Both the position numbers and the translations under genes were made by a program. A stretch of DNA of 64,000 bases from NCBI RefSeq assembly GCF_050436995.1, contig NC_134753.1, positions 13,144,001-13,208,000 on the forward strand, in the 5' to 3' direction. Shown here piece by piece: positions 37,002-49,249 of this stretch; positions within the stretch are counted from its first letter, which is position 1, and the number at the start of each line of letters is the position of its first letter. The notes under the pieces were generated by a model. It was given only the letters and a program-made list of their open reading frames with translations. It was not told the DNA's origin and did no database searches. Origin of the DNA: Anticarsia gemmatalis. Its lineage: Eukaryota > Arthropoda > Insecta > Lepidoptera > Erebidae.

Positions 37002-37585
37002 AAGTTTAAATCTAATGGTGAATTATTTGCACAGGACTTGCTTGTTAAGTAGTTTATTCCATTTGTCTTGTGTATTTATGTGTTATGGGAGGAAGGATGA
37101 ATTTACACAACTGACCTGAGGGACGATCATAGAGATGAAAGAGGTCTCTCTGTCTTTTTGTTAGGAATAATAAGATATATTTTATTTGCAACATAGTTTG
37201 AAAAGTCTTAGGAACTGTGTCAGTGTTTACTATTGCGTGTAAATGAACCTATTCGCTACAAGTGATAAACTATTTGATGCTTACCCAAAATATAATTTTT
37301 AAAATTTTACAGTGTGTTAGTTTATAATAATTAATATTCCAGTATATAAAATAATTTCACACGAGAGGAACATAAAACAGATGACGTATACTAAAATCCG
37401 TGCAAAGTAATTCAGTACTGCTCATATTTTTTCCAATATACCGACTGATTGTCAGCTGCCACTCGTATTCAATTCATAAACATATCACACATCAGTTTTA
37501 CCAATAACAAAACACGTTCAACTCAAATCAACACGAATAGAAACAAAACAAAATTTGTTTGTTCAACACTCGGCTCGCTAGTTGG

Positions 37586-37668
37586 CACACACAATAAACG
37601 CACACACACAATGTATGTACACACAACAAACGCACACACACAATGTATGTACACACACACAACGTATA
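37586..37668. repeat. CA-rich tandem repeat, 32-34-bp unit
   Basis: Two near-identical units at 37587-37620 and 37621-37652 each contain AAACGCACACACACA followed by ATGTATGTAC, then a further CA run. This explains the overlapping open frames on both strands here. Confidence 0.8.
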
Positions 37669-38399
37669 ACACAGTGTAAACTCATACACGCTGTTTAATT
37701 GTGTACAGCCAATCACCTGCCAGATAAAACGGATCCCTGGCCATTGCTTTAAATTAACCGGGCCGTTTTTCACATCCGAGTTATTTTTCACCGGATGAAA
37801 ACCGGGTGTAATTTTATTTATAATTAAAAAAAGGTACGGCGACGCGAACATCGAATGTTCATTTCATTAAGCTGATCTTATTATGTACTGAAATGATTTA
37901 ATTATTGGAATGGCCTACCTTTTTTTTCGTATGATTTAGGTTAAGGGTCATTATTCATTGGTTTAATTACGAAAACAACGTTGTGCCCTCGAAACGATGT
38001 ATCTGAAACTGGACCCATGGCAAATTTTGTTTTATGTTTCACATAAAAAATCAAATATTAATGATTCTAACAATTAATCAAAAAAATATTAATCCACATT
38101 ATTGCACTTTTATTCATACCTCATCTACCAAAATAGTAAAATTAGTAGGAACTCGTTTTATTCGTGTAATTACAAAATATTTCACCGCAAGTGGTTTAAC
38201 GAACCATACAAATATAAAACCCATTGAATCGCAACATACTCATAGCCGATTTAAATATCCGCGGACCAATAAAGCACTCGTATTTTATCCGTTTTAATCT
38301 GTATAAATAATAATGAATCAACGAAATGTATGTAACTTTTCAACAACTAAACTAATTTGGATATTTTTTTTTGGAATATTTTTGTAACTGTCGGACAAG

Positions 38400-38497
38400 G
38401 TTTCTATGGGATCGATGGGATAAAAATTCCCATGGAAATGGAATCTACAGGATAAAATTGTACTATACCCGGACGAAGTCAGGCCAGTCCGCTAGTA
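38400..38497 (-). repeat. RTE-like LINE repeat fragment
   Basis: Reverse-oriented fragment: plus-strand GGACGAAGTCAGGCCAGTCC and GCTAGTA complement the usual ACTAGCGGACTGGCC...GACTTCGTCC start. It is truncated before the 3' end. Confidence 0.55.
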
Positions 38498-38584
38498 TCT
38501 AGTTCAAGTTTACAACACTATAACATAACTGAACCATAATCCCTATCGCAATTTTTTCAACCAATTTTAAATTGCACCCCTTTC

Positions 38585-38700
38585 TTTCTTCTTTTATCAT
38601 ATGATTAGTGTTCAACCTAGTGTCGAAGCTGTTCAAGCCACCCGAAGGCCTTTGTCGTCGTTTACCAACACCACGGCCTGAACAGTTAATAACAATTTAG
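38585..38700 (+). repeat. Dispersed repeat fragment (CCCGAAGGCCTTTG family)
   Basis: It contains TTCAACCTAGTGTCGAAGCT, GTTCAAGCCACCCGAAGGCC and TTTGTCGTCG, matching the start of the longer copy at 59555-59825. Confidence 0.6.
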
Positions 38701-38794
38701 AACAAATACCTTCAATCAATCTACCTCCATAATCATTCTCTCTAGGCATTCAAAATTCTCCACAGCATCAACTACGGTAATATTTCATCAAGTT

Positions 38795-38895
38795 TGGCTC
38801 CATAACTCGAGGCCTGGCGTCACGTCGGCGACGATCCGTCACGCGCGCTATGTAAGGGTCGAGGGCTACAGGCCAGCACGTTCAATTTCCTGTTA
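38795..38895. other. CpG-rich patch
   Basis: About 100 bp are dense in CG dinucleotides (GGCGTCACGTCGGCGACGAT, CGTCACGCGCGCTATG) within AT-rich DNA. No ORF or repeat match was seen. It could be a promoter, a conserved non-coding element or an unknown exon. The function is inference only. Confidence 0.25.
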
Positions 38896-39047
38896 TACCT
38901 GTAAATGTCTTGGTTATAATTAAAATTTAATTTCATAGGACCAACTATTAGTTTGAACGCTGAACTCGAATACTAGACTACTACTTGAGAACTACAATAT
39001 TTATTATTTATTTAAATAACAACTTATTCTTGTTTGATAATATTATT

Positions 39048-39255
39048 AACTAGTTTTTACCCGCAACTTCGTCCGCCACCTTAATTTTCCCATTATGCAT
39101 AATTTTTCCGGGTAAAAAGTAGCCTATGTCCTTTATCGGGTATCTAAATATCTCCATACAAAATTTTATGCAAATTGGTTCAGTAGTTTAGGCGTGATTG
39201 AGTAACAGACAGACAGACAGAGTTACTTTCGCATTTATAATATTAGTACGGATTA
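39048..39255 (+). repeat. RTE-like LINE 3'-end repeat, fragment 3
   Basis: It begins ACTAGTTTTTACCCGCAACT and CGTCCGCC, then CAAATTGGTTCAGTAGTTTA and GGCGTGATTGAGTAACAGAC, then a (CAGA)n run, and ends TTTCGCATTTATAATATTAG. This is the standard lepidopteran 3' end. ATTAA occurs at both flanks and may be part of a target duplication. Confidence 0.75.
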
Positions 39256-39259
39256 AGTA

Positions 39260-41825
39260 ACAAAAGAGCCAATTATGTCATCGTGGAAGGCAGATCGTCT
39301 TCTTATAACCCAAAAACATGAATTGAATTATTGTTTCAAGATGGTTGCTTAGCAGTCGAAAAAATACGACTTTAAAATATTTTTGATATATTTTATTTAA
39401 TCACCATGAAGCTAAACAAAAAACAAAAAAACAAAACGTTGTAGTTTGCTATTAATTTTAATTTTAAATGTCTTATACTATGCAAATAAAGTAGTTACAT
39501 TGCAAAGGTTCTTTCCCAACCTAGCTTTCTAGCATTTGTCTGCATATCTTCAATATTTATGCATCCAATCTAGTTTCATGTTCACAGTCTTTAAGTACTG
39601 TGCACCTGTATCTACTATCTAACAAGATTGCAAAATAAGGAATACCTTCAAAAATATACAAGGTTACAATGTTCAAAAATATACAAGTTTCATTCATATA
39701 AAACTTAAACCCTTGCGTTGCACATTTAATACGTCATAATTTCTTTCATTTTGCTACAATAAACGTTTGGCCTTCTTACGAAATCCTATGTTTTAATTCT
39801 GAACTAATAGATAAGAGAATTAAGCCAAATAATTTTAAATATCGGAGTATACACAGTGTATATTCTAGGTAACATAACAACAAAATACTTAAACCAGTTT
39901 TAATGCAGTAGCTGCATTGAGAAAGAGAGGATCGAAACAGAAATTTCAAGCAGAAGAAAATACTTAAAACAGAACCTCTACCGTCGTATAAAAATAAATA
40001 TCACTTTATTTATTGATAAGCACGTAAGTATGAGCCATAGTTCATCCAGTCGGCAGGTAATGCAGCTTGCAGGTCACGTCTCCCGCTCCGTCACGCCTCG
40101 CCGACGTGTCGGAAGGGCTTAATAGGGGAAACGGAATGCAGTGTGCGAGGGAGAGGGAAGATATTTATATAGCGAGTGAAGAAGACAGTTAATGATACGT
40201 CTTTTGCTGAGATCCGGTGTTCGTGGTATTGTGGTTCAGCTTATTTAGGTTAGGAAAATGTTTTCATGTACACAAGCAAATAAAGGCTAACATCTTTAGA
40301 ATGTTTATACCTCTAGTTGTACAGTTATTTGAAAGTAGACGATACTAAAGAAATATCTCAATATGATTTTCTTCGAGAATATTATAGCATCATGAAAATT
40401 GAAAATATTCACATTGAATTTCACACACGAGCTAAAGCGTTTATGCATAAAATTGTCGCGCACAGAATGTGTCTTGCCTTTGACACATATTGTCGTTCTT
40501 CAGAGAAAATAAGAGCGAAGATGCAACATTTTCCTCTCGCACAAATTACCGTCATAAGCCATTTTATATAAGGAGCTCTTCTCCACGTCATACTTTACTA
40601 AACTAGCTTCAATATTGATAAAAACGAGAACTCAATTACCAACCATCAAAACCAGAAGCTTCAAAGTTCAAACTAATTAACGATTTTTCTTCTAAAGCGC
40701 CATCTACCGAAGACTTCATTAACTAACTTGTTAAAAAGTACGAAAAAAAATTTGCTTTTAATTACAATATCAAAGTGATCGTCATAAATTAATCTCTATG
40801 AACGTGGCAAGACCCTTTTCTGTCTTACCTTTGAGCCTCGGAGGCTTTTGAAGTCGGTAACTTTGGGAACGGAAGCCCGATTTTTCCACCGGGGATTTGC
40901 AAGTTTCGGCAATACTTTGGGCCGCCGCAAAACGTATATGATCTGGTCTCAGGAGTATTTATTAAGTGGTCGAAGGGAAAGGAAGCGTTTAAGTATATTT
41001 TTTTGAAAAAACTTTGTATTAGTGACGTCGGTCGTGTGAAGGGAAAACTATTCGAATCTGTTTGATGTTTTTCATCTTTTGGCTTAACTTGCACCTTCCT
41101 TAGAAATAATTTATTTTGTAGGTACATTTAAATTACTTCTAGGTAAAGTTTCCTCTAGCGTGGTGGACTCAAGGTCAACTTGTTCTTGGGTTCCAGGAAG
41201 GAAGAAATAATAGGTTAACTTAATTTTACTTTACTTTTTACTTTCTGTACCTGCGTGATTGGATAGATTACTCGGTTACCATAGTACAAGCTTTGCTTAG
41301 TTTCGAATCAGATGACCGTGTGTGAGTTGTCTAATGATATGTACATTTTTATTTTTTTTTTGTATTTATAGTAGCCTGCTACTATTTACACATACTTTTT
41401 TACTATTATTAAAGGCATATCAAAACTCCACATTTTGTTCCATCAATTCTATTTCAACAGATATCTCAGTTCTAACATCCTACACAGTGCCGCGTCTCCA
41501 ATCCGTTTCACTTCCTCAGCAGTACTCGTATATAGCGTGAGTAACTAAATGTACGACGAAGGTAGAACGTTGTTCGATGAAATGCTTACGACTGGTGAAC
41601 GTTTCCTCGTAACATTCCTTTATGATTTGAATTCACTTCTTACGGTTCACTTATTTGTTGGAGAATAGTTAGAGAAAATGGCTATTTTTATTACTTCATT
41701 TTTTTATTTATGTATAGTATGAATCTCTTGTTGTCTAACTGAATTAGGTTCATTATTAAATTTACTGTAGTGTTCCTAACAATATTTCTTTACACATTGT
41801 ATGCCAACAGTTGCGCGATTCTCTA
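39260..41825. other. Non-coding DNA with a GC-richer patch
   Basis: At 40040-40190 the DNA is GC-richer (GTCACGTCTCCCGCTCCGTC, GCCTCGCCGACGTGTCGGAA), with a plus-strand GTAAGT at about 40024. No gene was recognised. The 84- and 100-codon frames at 40317-40571 and 40825-41127 lack motifs. Confidence 0.3.
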
Positions 41826-41829
41826 AGTC

Positions 41830-41900
41830 GGTACTTTAGGGTATCGAGAGTTTGACTTTAAAATATACTGCAAAACTAATTCCAATAGCGTCCGAAATCC
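41830..41900 (+). repeat. Dispersed 'TAGAGGCGCTGATC' repeat, copy 4 (5' part only)
   Basis: GGGTATCGAGAGTTTGACTT, AAAATATACTGCAAAACTAA and TTCCAATAGCGTCCG match the left half of copy 3. The core and right half are missing. Confidence 0.55.
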
Positions 41901-42534
41901 GAAATTGAGTTGCAATAATTACTTTTATTATTTTATGTGCAATAATTAATATTCCTAATAATTATCATACGTCACATTACAGAATATATATCAATCTCTT
42001 TTAAAATTCAAACCATCAAACTCTAGGTTTATTTCATCTAAGAGTGAAACATAAAAGCAGTCGAAATATCTGTTACAAGTGAAAACTTGTTCTCCTTTAA
42101 GAATGGACTGGTACAATTCTTTTGTACGACAAATACTTGTTTAGAACGTTCCGGTGTTCCATCCGATTCAACTGTACATTTAATTTTGTTGGCAATCGGA
42201 TCAACAGTATCAGGTTCTCTAAACAGAATTACTCCTGTTCAAATCAATTGTTAAATAATAAATCAATTTTTCATCTTCTCCAACGGAATTTTGTTTCTCT
42301 TAGTCTACTGCTTATGATTGTGTTCTATATTTTGCTTGTCAATAATTCGTGTCAATGTAATTTTATTTTCTTTTTCATCAATATTTTTATCTGTATTTAT
42401 TGAGACTTCATCAATATCGTTTTTTATAACACATTCCACTTGATGAGAGCCCTCAATTTATTCTATACATCCTCAAACACATTCGCCATTTATTTGTCGT
42501 ATTCAAAACCTCAATTTAGGATTTTCGGATAATC

Positions 42535-42690
42535 CAAATCTTCTTGAGTAAGGCCGCCGGCAGCACGGCGACAAAACGCAAATACATTAACTGTCTTCAG
42601 AGTATGATTGATCGTTTCGCTTTGACGCGATAAAAAAAAGATTTGACGCAGCGCCGTTTCTTCCAATCTCCCAGCTTTACGACGGTCACC
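42535..42690. other. GC-richer patch left of the TIR element
   Basis: GAGTAAGGCCGCCGGCAGCA and GACGCAGCGCCGTTTCTTCC stand out from AT-rich surroundings. No ORF was seen. It may be conserved non-coding DNA or an unrecognised exon. Confidence 0.2.
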
Positions 42691-43430
42691 TTATAAAATA
42701 GGTATTTGTTAGGTTTTACTGCGCGATTCAGTCGAGTTACAAACTGCTGTCGGCCGTTGATAAACCTGCACGACACTATTTATAGACATCCCAACTAGCA
42801 CACAAGCTGCTTATACAGTCGTTATACAGCCTGATAGTTGCATAAGAGTCGTTCAAATGCTGTACAATTCTCTATAAGTTGTATACTAGCTATTTAAAAA
42901 ACCCTTTAACAGCTAGGCGGGACAGTAGCCGTTTAGTAGGAAACTAATGACTTATAGTGATATATGAGCATGTAATTGCATCGCTAGACAGCCTAGGGAA
43001 GTATAACTGAGTTAATGGAATCTTCTATAACACCGTTAACTGTATAAGGGGACTTTAGGAGATAAAGGAGTTTAAACGGAGTTATGCGTTGCGCTTATAG
43101 CGCTCAAGAGCGTAAATAAGCTTTTTGTAATGCCTTAGGTTCTATAACAGATTTTTTTAGGGCTAGTGTATTACTCATCTATAAAAGAGTTGCGTAGGTC
43201 TTTAATAGCGCCTTGAGCGTTATATCAGATATTTATATGGCTTCTGTACGGCAAATAGATGTATAAGGTATCATTCGAAACATTTTTACAGCCATGGGGA
43301 TTACAGAATTATGTTAAGCACCTAAAGCGCTATAACCGAGTAATATACCTTTATACTAAAGCTTAAAATTATTATCATAATATATTTACATAGGTGCAGT
43401 GGTGGTTCAGTCTGTCAACTGTTTTTAAAG

Positions 43431-43655
43431 AATAAATAAAATAAAATAAAAAATAAATAAAATAAATAAAATAAATAAAATAAATAAAATAAATAAAATA
43501 AATAAAATAAATAGAATAAATAAAATAAATAAAATAAATAAAATAAATAAAATAAATAAAATAAATAAAATAAATAAAATAAATAAAATAAATAAAATAA
43601 ATAAAATAAATAAAATAAATAAAATAAATAAAATAAATAAAATAAAAAAAAAAGA
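43431..43655. repeat. 9-bp minisatellite (AAATAAAAT)n
   Basis: About 24 tandem copies of AAATAAAAT, nearly homogeneous, with one interrupted unit near 43513. Because the unit is three codons long, the minus strand reads as an open Phe-Ile-Tyr repeat. This is not evidence of a protein. Confidence 0.95.
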
Positions 43656-44327
43656 TTTTCAAACTATTTTAATATTCAACGACTGACCCCTAAAAGTACG
43701 AGTAAAATGCTGGTGTGCGACCAAAACAGTTATATTGAAGCACTCCTATGCCACTGCAGAACCTTGAGGTCTACAACAGCAAACACTAGAGCCTTTGTAC
43801 AGCTTAAGGCGCTAGAGCAGATGTAACCAACTCTGAGAGCTGCTTGATCGAGACGCCATTATAGCATTTGGTAAACATATTTTTTGAGGTTATTACGATC
43901 TTTTGAAGATCATATAAATCTATAGCCTGGTAACGTTAACAAAATTAAAATCATTTTTTATTACCTATAACCCTAATTAAATTATCTGTAACCCTCAAAG
44001 TCTTATTTATGTTCAAAATACAATTTCCAAATCCACATATCTATATAATTTTTGCACTTAAAACTGAATATTTTGAGGGCGCATGAAAATATTGACGATA
44101 ATATACATATATATTGACAGCAAACTTGAACTCGCACTTTCATATCACGTACACAAAGAAATAAAAGCGATAGACTACTTGTTATTTTAATAATCCAATC
44201 CGTAAAAATAAAATGTCTCCTCATTTGTCACTGATGATTCATTTTAAAAAAATATATTTAGTTTACACCATAATAAACCGACTATATTACTAATTTAGAG
44301 CGTTAGCATTTATAACCGTTACACAGT

Positions 44328-44483
44328 AGCGCTAAAATAAGGTAAAGGTGGTATAATCGCGCTGCAAGAGCTTTTTCGAACGCTCGTGGCGCTAACCACC
44401 TCTGTACAACAGCTGGTAAGCGCCACGAAGCTGCAAAAAGCTCTTGTAGCGCGATTATACCACCTTCATCTTATTTTAGCGCT
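44328..44483. repeat. Long hairpin, about 66-bp arms and 25-nt loop
   Basis: The left arm 44328-44393 starts AGCGCTAAAATAAGG and the right arm 44419-44483 ends TTATTTTAGCGCT. The arms are complementary except for a few mismatches and one 1-nt gap. The loop is 44394-44418. If transcribed it would form a long near-perfect double-stranded stem. Confidence 0.9.
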
Positions 44484-44709
44484 CCTGTATTACTACTATA
44501 CTACGTACTATTATAATTACTATTTACGACCACTGTAGATCCAATGTGGAGCTATAAGCTGGACAGTATGGGCCTATTTGACGCTACAAGAGATCTGTAG
44601 CCGCTTATAGAACCACTATACTTCTTACTAAGGAGCCTAAGGCGTTATAAAAATCCTTTAACCGGCCATTGTGCAGCTTGTTATAGCGCTTGTGTGCTAG
44701 TTGGGATTG

Positions 44710-47700
44710 GCCACTCGGTACATTGGCTTGCGTTGAATCATTGAAGAGTCTTGTTTTATACTAAGAGCCCTTCTCTTTAGAGTAAGTGAATGACCTATAT
44801 AGTTTTGAAGATACTGAGGGTAGTACAGATAAAACAAGAGTAAACTTAAGTACCGACATAACTCTGTAATAGGGACAAGATAACTGCTGCATTGGGTAGA
44901 ATGTTGGATACTTGACTCTGAATTACATGTTTTATTTCTTCATAAATGATTAAGAACAAAATCCTTGAATGCCTTACTTAATACTGTACTTGAAGTTCGC
45001 TTGTTTTATCTCTTGGGATTGACGGAAATGTACGAGCGCTTCCTCATTGCCCCAAGCATTTGTTTTAGTCTTATATCATCTCTCATCTTATCTATTGTGA
45101 ATTCAACACCATTACTTTGACCTTAAACTTGAGGACTGCAGATGCAAAAGTATATAAGAAACGTGATGATATGTTCAAATCACCTTTAAAATTCTCCTCA
45201 CATTCGTGTAAATCATTCCCTTCAAAATCGAATCACACTAACAGAGGGAACCAACTAATAAAAACATCGCATCCGTACATATTTTACCGCGTCTGGTTGA
45301 GGTGATTTACAACTGATCGTGACTGAGTACCGTAAATAGCTCCATGTGTATGTACGCTGAATTTCAGCTGCAAATTGGACGCAATAAAAAAGGGTTTTAT
45401 TCCAGTGATTACTTTTTCGGCCAGTCCATCACAGTGGGAGTTTTATTTTTTATTTAAATTCTACTTACGTTGTGCTAATGTTGGCAATGCGGATGTTCGG
45501 ATGAATGGATGAAACGTGGATTTATTGGCTTGGATTCCATACAAGGATTAATGTTTTAAAATAGCGAATATCAATGTTTAAAGGTTACTGCGAATATTGG
45601 CATTGAATGTTGTAGCTGTGAGGTAAAAGAGTTTCTTTTACACTTCAATAATTGATTATAATCAATTTCCGATGATATAATTATAATTATCAATACGAAA
45701 TATGACATAAAAACAAAAGTCACGATCATAAATGTTTTGGCTGTGGGAAAATATATCAGGAGCCACCTTTGAGTGCTTAAAATTTGTTCTTCCTGTTCTT
45801 AGCTAACATCTTAGGTCTTAGACACGATGTTTAGCCACGTCTCTTATTGAGGGAAGAACCTGATATGATGAAGTTGATTAACTGAATGATGTAAAAAATA
45901 CGAATCTTGTGATAAAATGGAGCTTCAACAAAGTAGGTACTTAGTGAAATCTCAATTATAGCTAAAGTATCATTATAATATTTATTGTAAGCAATACAGC
46001 CATTATCGAAGTTATCGGCTTGTTCGTTAAGAGTTTGTTAGCATAATGTTTAAGAAGGAATATCTTTGTTTTGATTTCAAATTAGGACATAAGAATACTG
46101 CTTCCTGTAATATTATTTTTTAAATACATTATGATTCTTCTTTACTTTGACCTTTATTTTAGTCATCTATAAATTGCCAATCGTTGTATTAGTGTCTATA
46201 TTTTTTCTTATTGATACCTAAAACTGCATTAGCGAGCTTGGACTCAAAATAATCTGTTTTATGAATTCAGAAGAATTAAAACATACAGCTGACGTGATAT
46301 AAAAGTACATAAATTGACCGCAAATAGCATGGAATCAATGTTGAAGTTTGTCGTTAAAATAACAATTCATTCACAAATGCCCATCTTCTTAAACATTTAG
46401 TACAGCAGATAATTGATAAAAAGTATTGATTAATTCAATAATAGTTGAAACAAAGTATTACCACGAGCAGGAACACTATTTCACAGAAACCGTTAGCTAT
46501 CTATATTCCACTTCCCTGCTCCGAAATAATCAATATAATTCCTTAGCGACAGACTTATTATTCAGATATTGTCGTGAACAAACTTAGATCACAACAAACA
46601 GTATCGTCGGCTTCAGTATCTTAATTGTACTTATTGTTATGTTAATTAGAGCAAACAGTTGATTTTATTAATATTTTAACTGATACTAAGTAGGTTTTGA
46701 ATATTTGGTCACTGGAATTAGGTAATGGAAAAGTTGTAAACTATAATCCTATTATGTGGGACTAACATTGTCAATGGAGGAACGCGGATGTATTTAATAT
46801 ATGTATCTCTACCTACACCTTTGGGTAAAAAAATTGAAATAAGAAGAAAACTTTAAAGATATTTAATCAACTTTAAGACAATAATCCCTTTATGATTCAC
46901 TTTTCTACCATTTTGGATGTTAATTTTAAAGCAATAGTTTATTTAGTTACTCAAAATTTTAGCACAAGTTTGATAGTTAACGCACAAGCTTCCAAATTGT
47001 CATAATCTTTAAACATAATATTAAAAACAAAAATTGTTGTTTAATCTCTATCACCACGTAAGACATTTTTAGCAACTTTTCAGGAGATTCTCTAGCCAAT
47101 GATATGAAAATGTCAAAACTGCCAAAAAAATACTTATGTGGTTATACAACTGAAGTGACGAAAAAACTATATTGAAAAAGTGTTTAATAAAAAGGAAAAA
47201 TAACATACAAAAAAAAACACAAGAACATTCCTTCAAATGTCTTTAAAGCCCACGATTAAAACAACAAAGATTGATAAAATCTACCCACAGTATTTATTAT
47301 CCAAATAAAAAGGATATATCCTAAAGAGTCCTCTACTTTTAGGACGAAACATGTTTCAAATTGAGACAAAACGTAGACATTGTGTATTAAAGTAGCAATT
47401 TATTTCGATGTGCGGCCACGAGATTAGCGAACGTTTCCTGTTTCCTAAACTGTTTACTAGTAGTCGGTAAATAGAAGTCAATTTTTATAATAAAAACATA
47501 ACCAATGATTGATTTTCGCAAAAAATCTAGTCACTTTTTTCCTGGGCATGCAATTACTTTCTCGCGAAATTTTATCAAAATCGATTCTGTAGTTTAATGA
47601 AATGTTAAAGTCGGAGAACATTCAAAATTTATAATATTACTTTGGATTTGGATAGTTTTATGTACATAATAGTCTGGAATTAACGCAAATTCAAGTCAAA

Positions 47701-47990
47701 GAAAATGACGGTATTCAGTTACTAAAGATCTCTAATAGAGCGAAGATTGTTCATCGTAAAATTTTATGTAATAGGTACTTATGCTGATAAAGTAACTACC
47801 TTAAAACTTGTTCTAGGGCACTAAGAATAGGATTTTCTTGCTGGTATTTTCTTGGTATAGGTTACAGCTTTGTAGTTTGAGTTTGGTAAGGCATGAGCGA
47901 GTGTAAGGTTTCCGAAGACTATGTAGATGATAGAACGAAGTTGAGAAGAAAAATAAGGGAGGCTGAAACCTCTACCATATGACACATGGG
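44710..47990. other. AT-rich non-coding DNA
   Basis: No gene was recognised. A possible RTE-like end fragment lies at about 47568-47645 (TTTTATCAAAATCGATTCTG). Confidence 0.4.
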
Positions 47991-48002
47991 ATTCATAGCA
48001 TG

Positions 48003-48042
48003 GAGAAAAGAGAGAGAAAGAGAGACAGAGAAAGAGAGAGAG
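48003..48042. repeat. (GA)n-type microsatellite
   Basis: A 40-bp purine run of GA and GAAA words (AAAGAGAGAGAAAGAGAGAC). It directly abuts a family B SINE fragment. Confidence 0.85.
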
Positions 48043-48110
48043 TTTGGTAACTTGCCCGGTATATGGCAATAGGCTCGCGTCGCGTTGGGCTCACACTGAA
48101 AATGTTGATC
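48043..48110 (+). repeat. SINE family B fragment
   Basis: TTTGGTAACTTGCCCGGTAT, ATGGCAATAGGCTCG and GGGCTCACACTGAAAATG match the body of the SINE at 21868-22145. The tRNA-like head is missing. Confidence 0.6.
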
Positions 48111-48726
48111 TTCATCAAAATTTTTGGGTATAAAAGGCGTGATGTTTTGTTTGTTATTTGTGTGTAGTATTGAGATTGTTTAGGAATGACAAGACTAGGT
48201 ATGGCACGCGACAATGTGTTTACGGTAACAACAGCGAAGCAGTTGTTTAAGGAATTCGACTTTTGTTTAATGTCAACAATAATATTTCTTTAAAATAAAA
48301 TTCTAATTTTGCTTCCATTGTCAGACTAGGTTAATAATAAGACAAATATAGATATTTGCTCAAGAATAAGAAATTACACCAGCCGTATGTGTAGTAAATC
48401 AGCGTCTCTAGTGTATTTTGATCAAACTAATTTTGGCCATCTTAAGCATCAAATGCCGGATGCAATAAAAATACTTCTAAAATGTTTTCAATGCCAAATT
48501 GATCAGTGTCCCTAGTGTAATTTAAAAAACTATTTTTTGGACAATATTATAGATAAATGTCGAATATTTGTTAAACGATAATACGTATAGGAAATGGCAA
48601 TACTGAGGTCAATGACCTGAACTGCAGTAATCAGAACCGTATTATAGAATTAACGTACACACATTACTGTGAATCGGTGGTTTCGATTAATCGGCTTATA
48701 ACGCAACTACAACAGATTATTTAAGC

Positions 48727-48925
48727 ACTAGTTGACCTGCCCGGCTATGTTTGCAAACAAACTTTCATCGCGTTTCGAGGTGTTCACCTTTCATGAATAG
48801 ATTTTTTAAATAAATAAGATTCGGAATTCTAGCTGCTAAAACATAAAAGATAGACTTTCGAACCGTTCATGTCTAGATTTTACCCGCGACTTCGTCTATG
48901 GGGACACATTTGGGACTAAAAATCC
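48727..48925 (+). repeat. RTE-like repeat fragments, two partial heads
   Basis: ACTAGTTGACCTGCCCGGCT at 48727 and CTAGATTTTACCCGCGACTT with CGTCTATGGGGACACA at about 48871 are two typical 5' borders of short RTE-like insertions. Both are truncated or diverged, and their 3' ends are unclear. Confidence 0.45.
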
Positions 48926-49046
48926 TGTAATGTATTATTTTAGGTTATGAACTATCTAAGTACCTGCTTGAATCGAAAACCAATGGATTCTTTAAGGAGT
49001 AGCTAGGATACGTTACAACCTTTCGCTATTGTAACGAAGTAGGATA

Positions 49047-49235
49047 TTAATATAAATGAATAACTGTTCGTTAGTCTCGCTAAAACTTGTGAACGGCGGG
49101 ACTGATTTGGCTAATTTTGGTCTTTAATTATTCGTGGAAGTCCAGAGAAGGTGTAAAATGTGAATAAATTTGAAAATGCGCGGTATTATATAAAAACAAG
49201 AAAGCGTGAGCGGAACTGCGCGGGGCAGCTAGTAC
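49047..49235 (-). mobile_element. RTE-like insertion, minus strand
   Basis: Reading the plus strand: AACTGTTCGTTAGTCTCGCT, GGACTGATTTGGCTAATTTT, GGAAGTCCAGAGAAGGTGTA and GCGCGGGGCAGCTAGTAC. The end is the complement of the usual ACTAGCTGCCCCGCG start. TAGGATA occurs on both sides (49040-49046, 49236-49242), a likely 7-bp target duplication. Confidence 0.7.
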
Positions 49236-49249
49236 TAGGATAATAATAT

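Larger units (their letters stand above)
42788..44707. mobile_element. 1.92-kb TIR element with internal hairpin and minisatellite
   Basis: The ends are exact inverted repeats: ATCCCAACTAGCACACAAGC at 42788-42807 and its complement at 44688-44707. If the outer AT on each side is read as a 2-bp duplication, the TIR starts CCCAACTAG. This would fit an ISL2EU-type AT target, but the superfamily is unproven. The interior repeats short CTTATAG / GCGCTATAA words and contains a 9-bp minisatellite (43431-43655) and a large hairpin (44328-44483). No transposase frame exists, so it is non-autonomous. Confidence 0.8.

Noticed and set aside
37449..37851. Overlapping 76- and 107-codon frames
   Set aside because: They run through the CA-rich tandem repeat on opposite strands and have no protein features outside it.
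43375..43662. 95-codon minus-strand frame of Phe-Ile-Tyr repeats
   Set aside because: It is created entirely by the 9-bp minisatellite, whose unit is three codons long and lacks stops on that strand.
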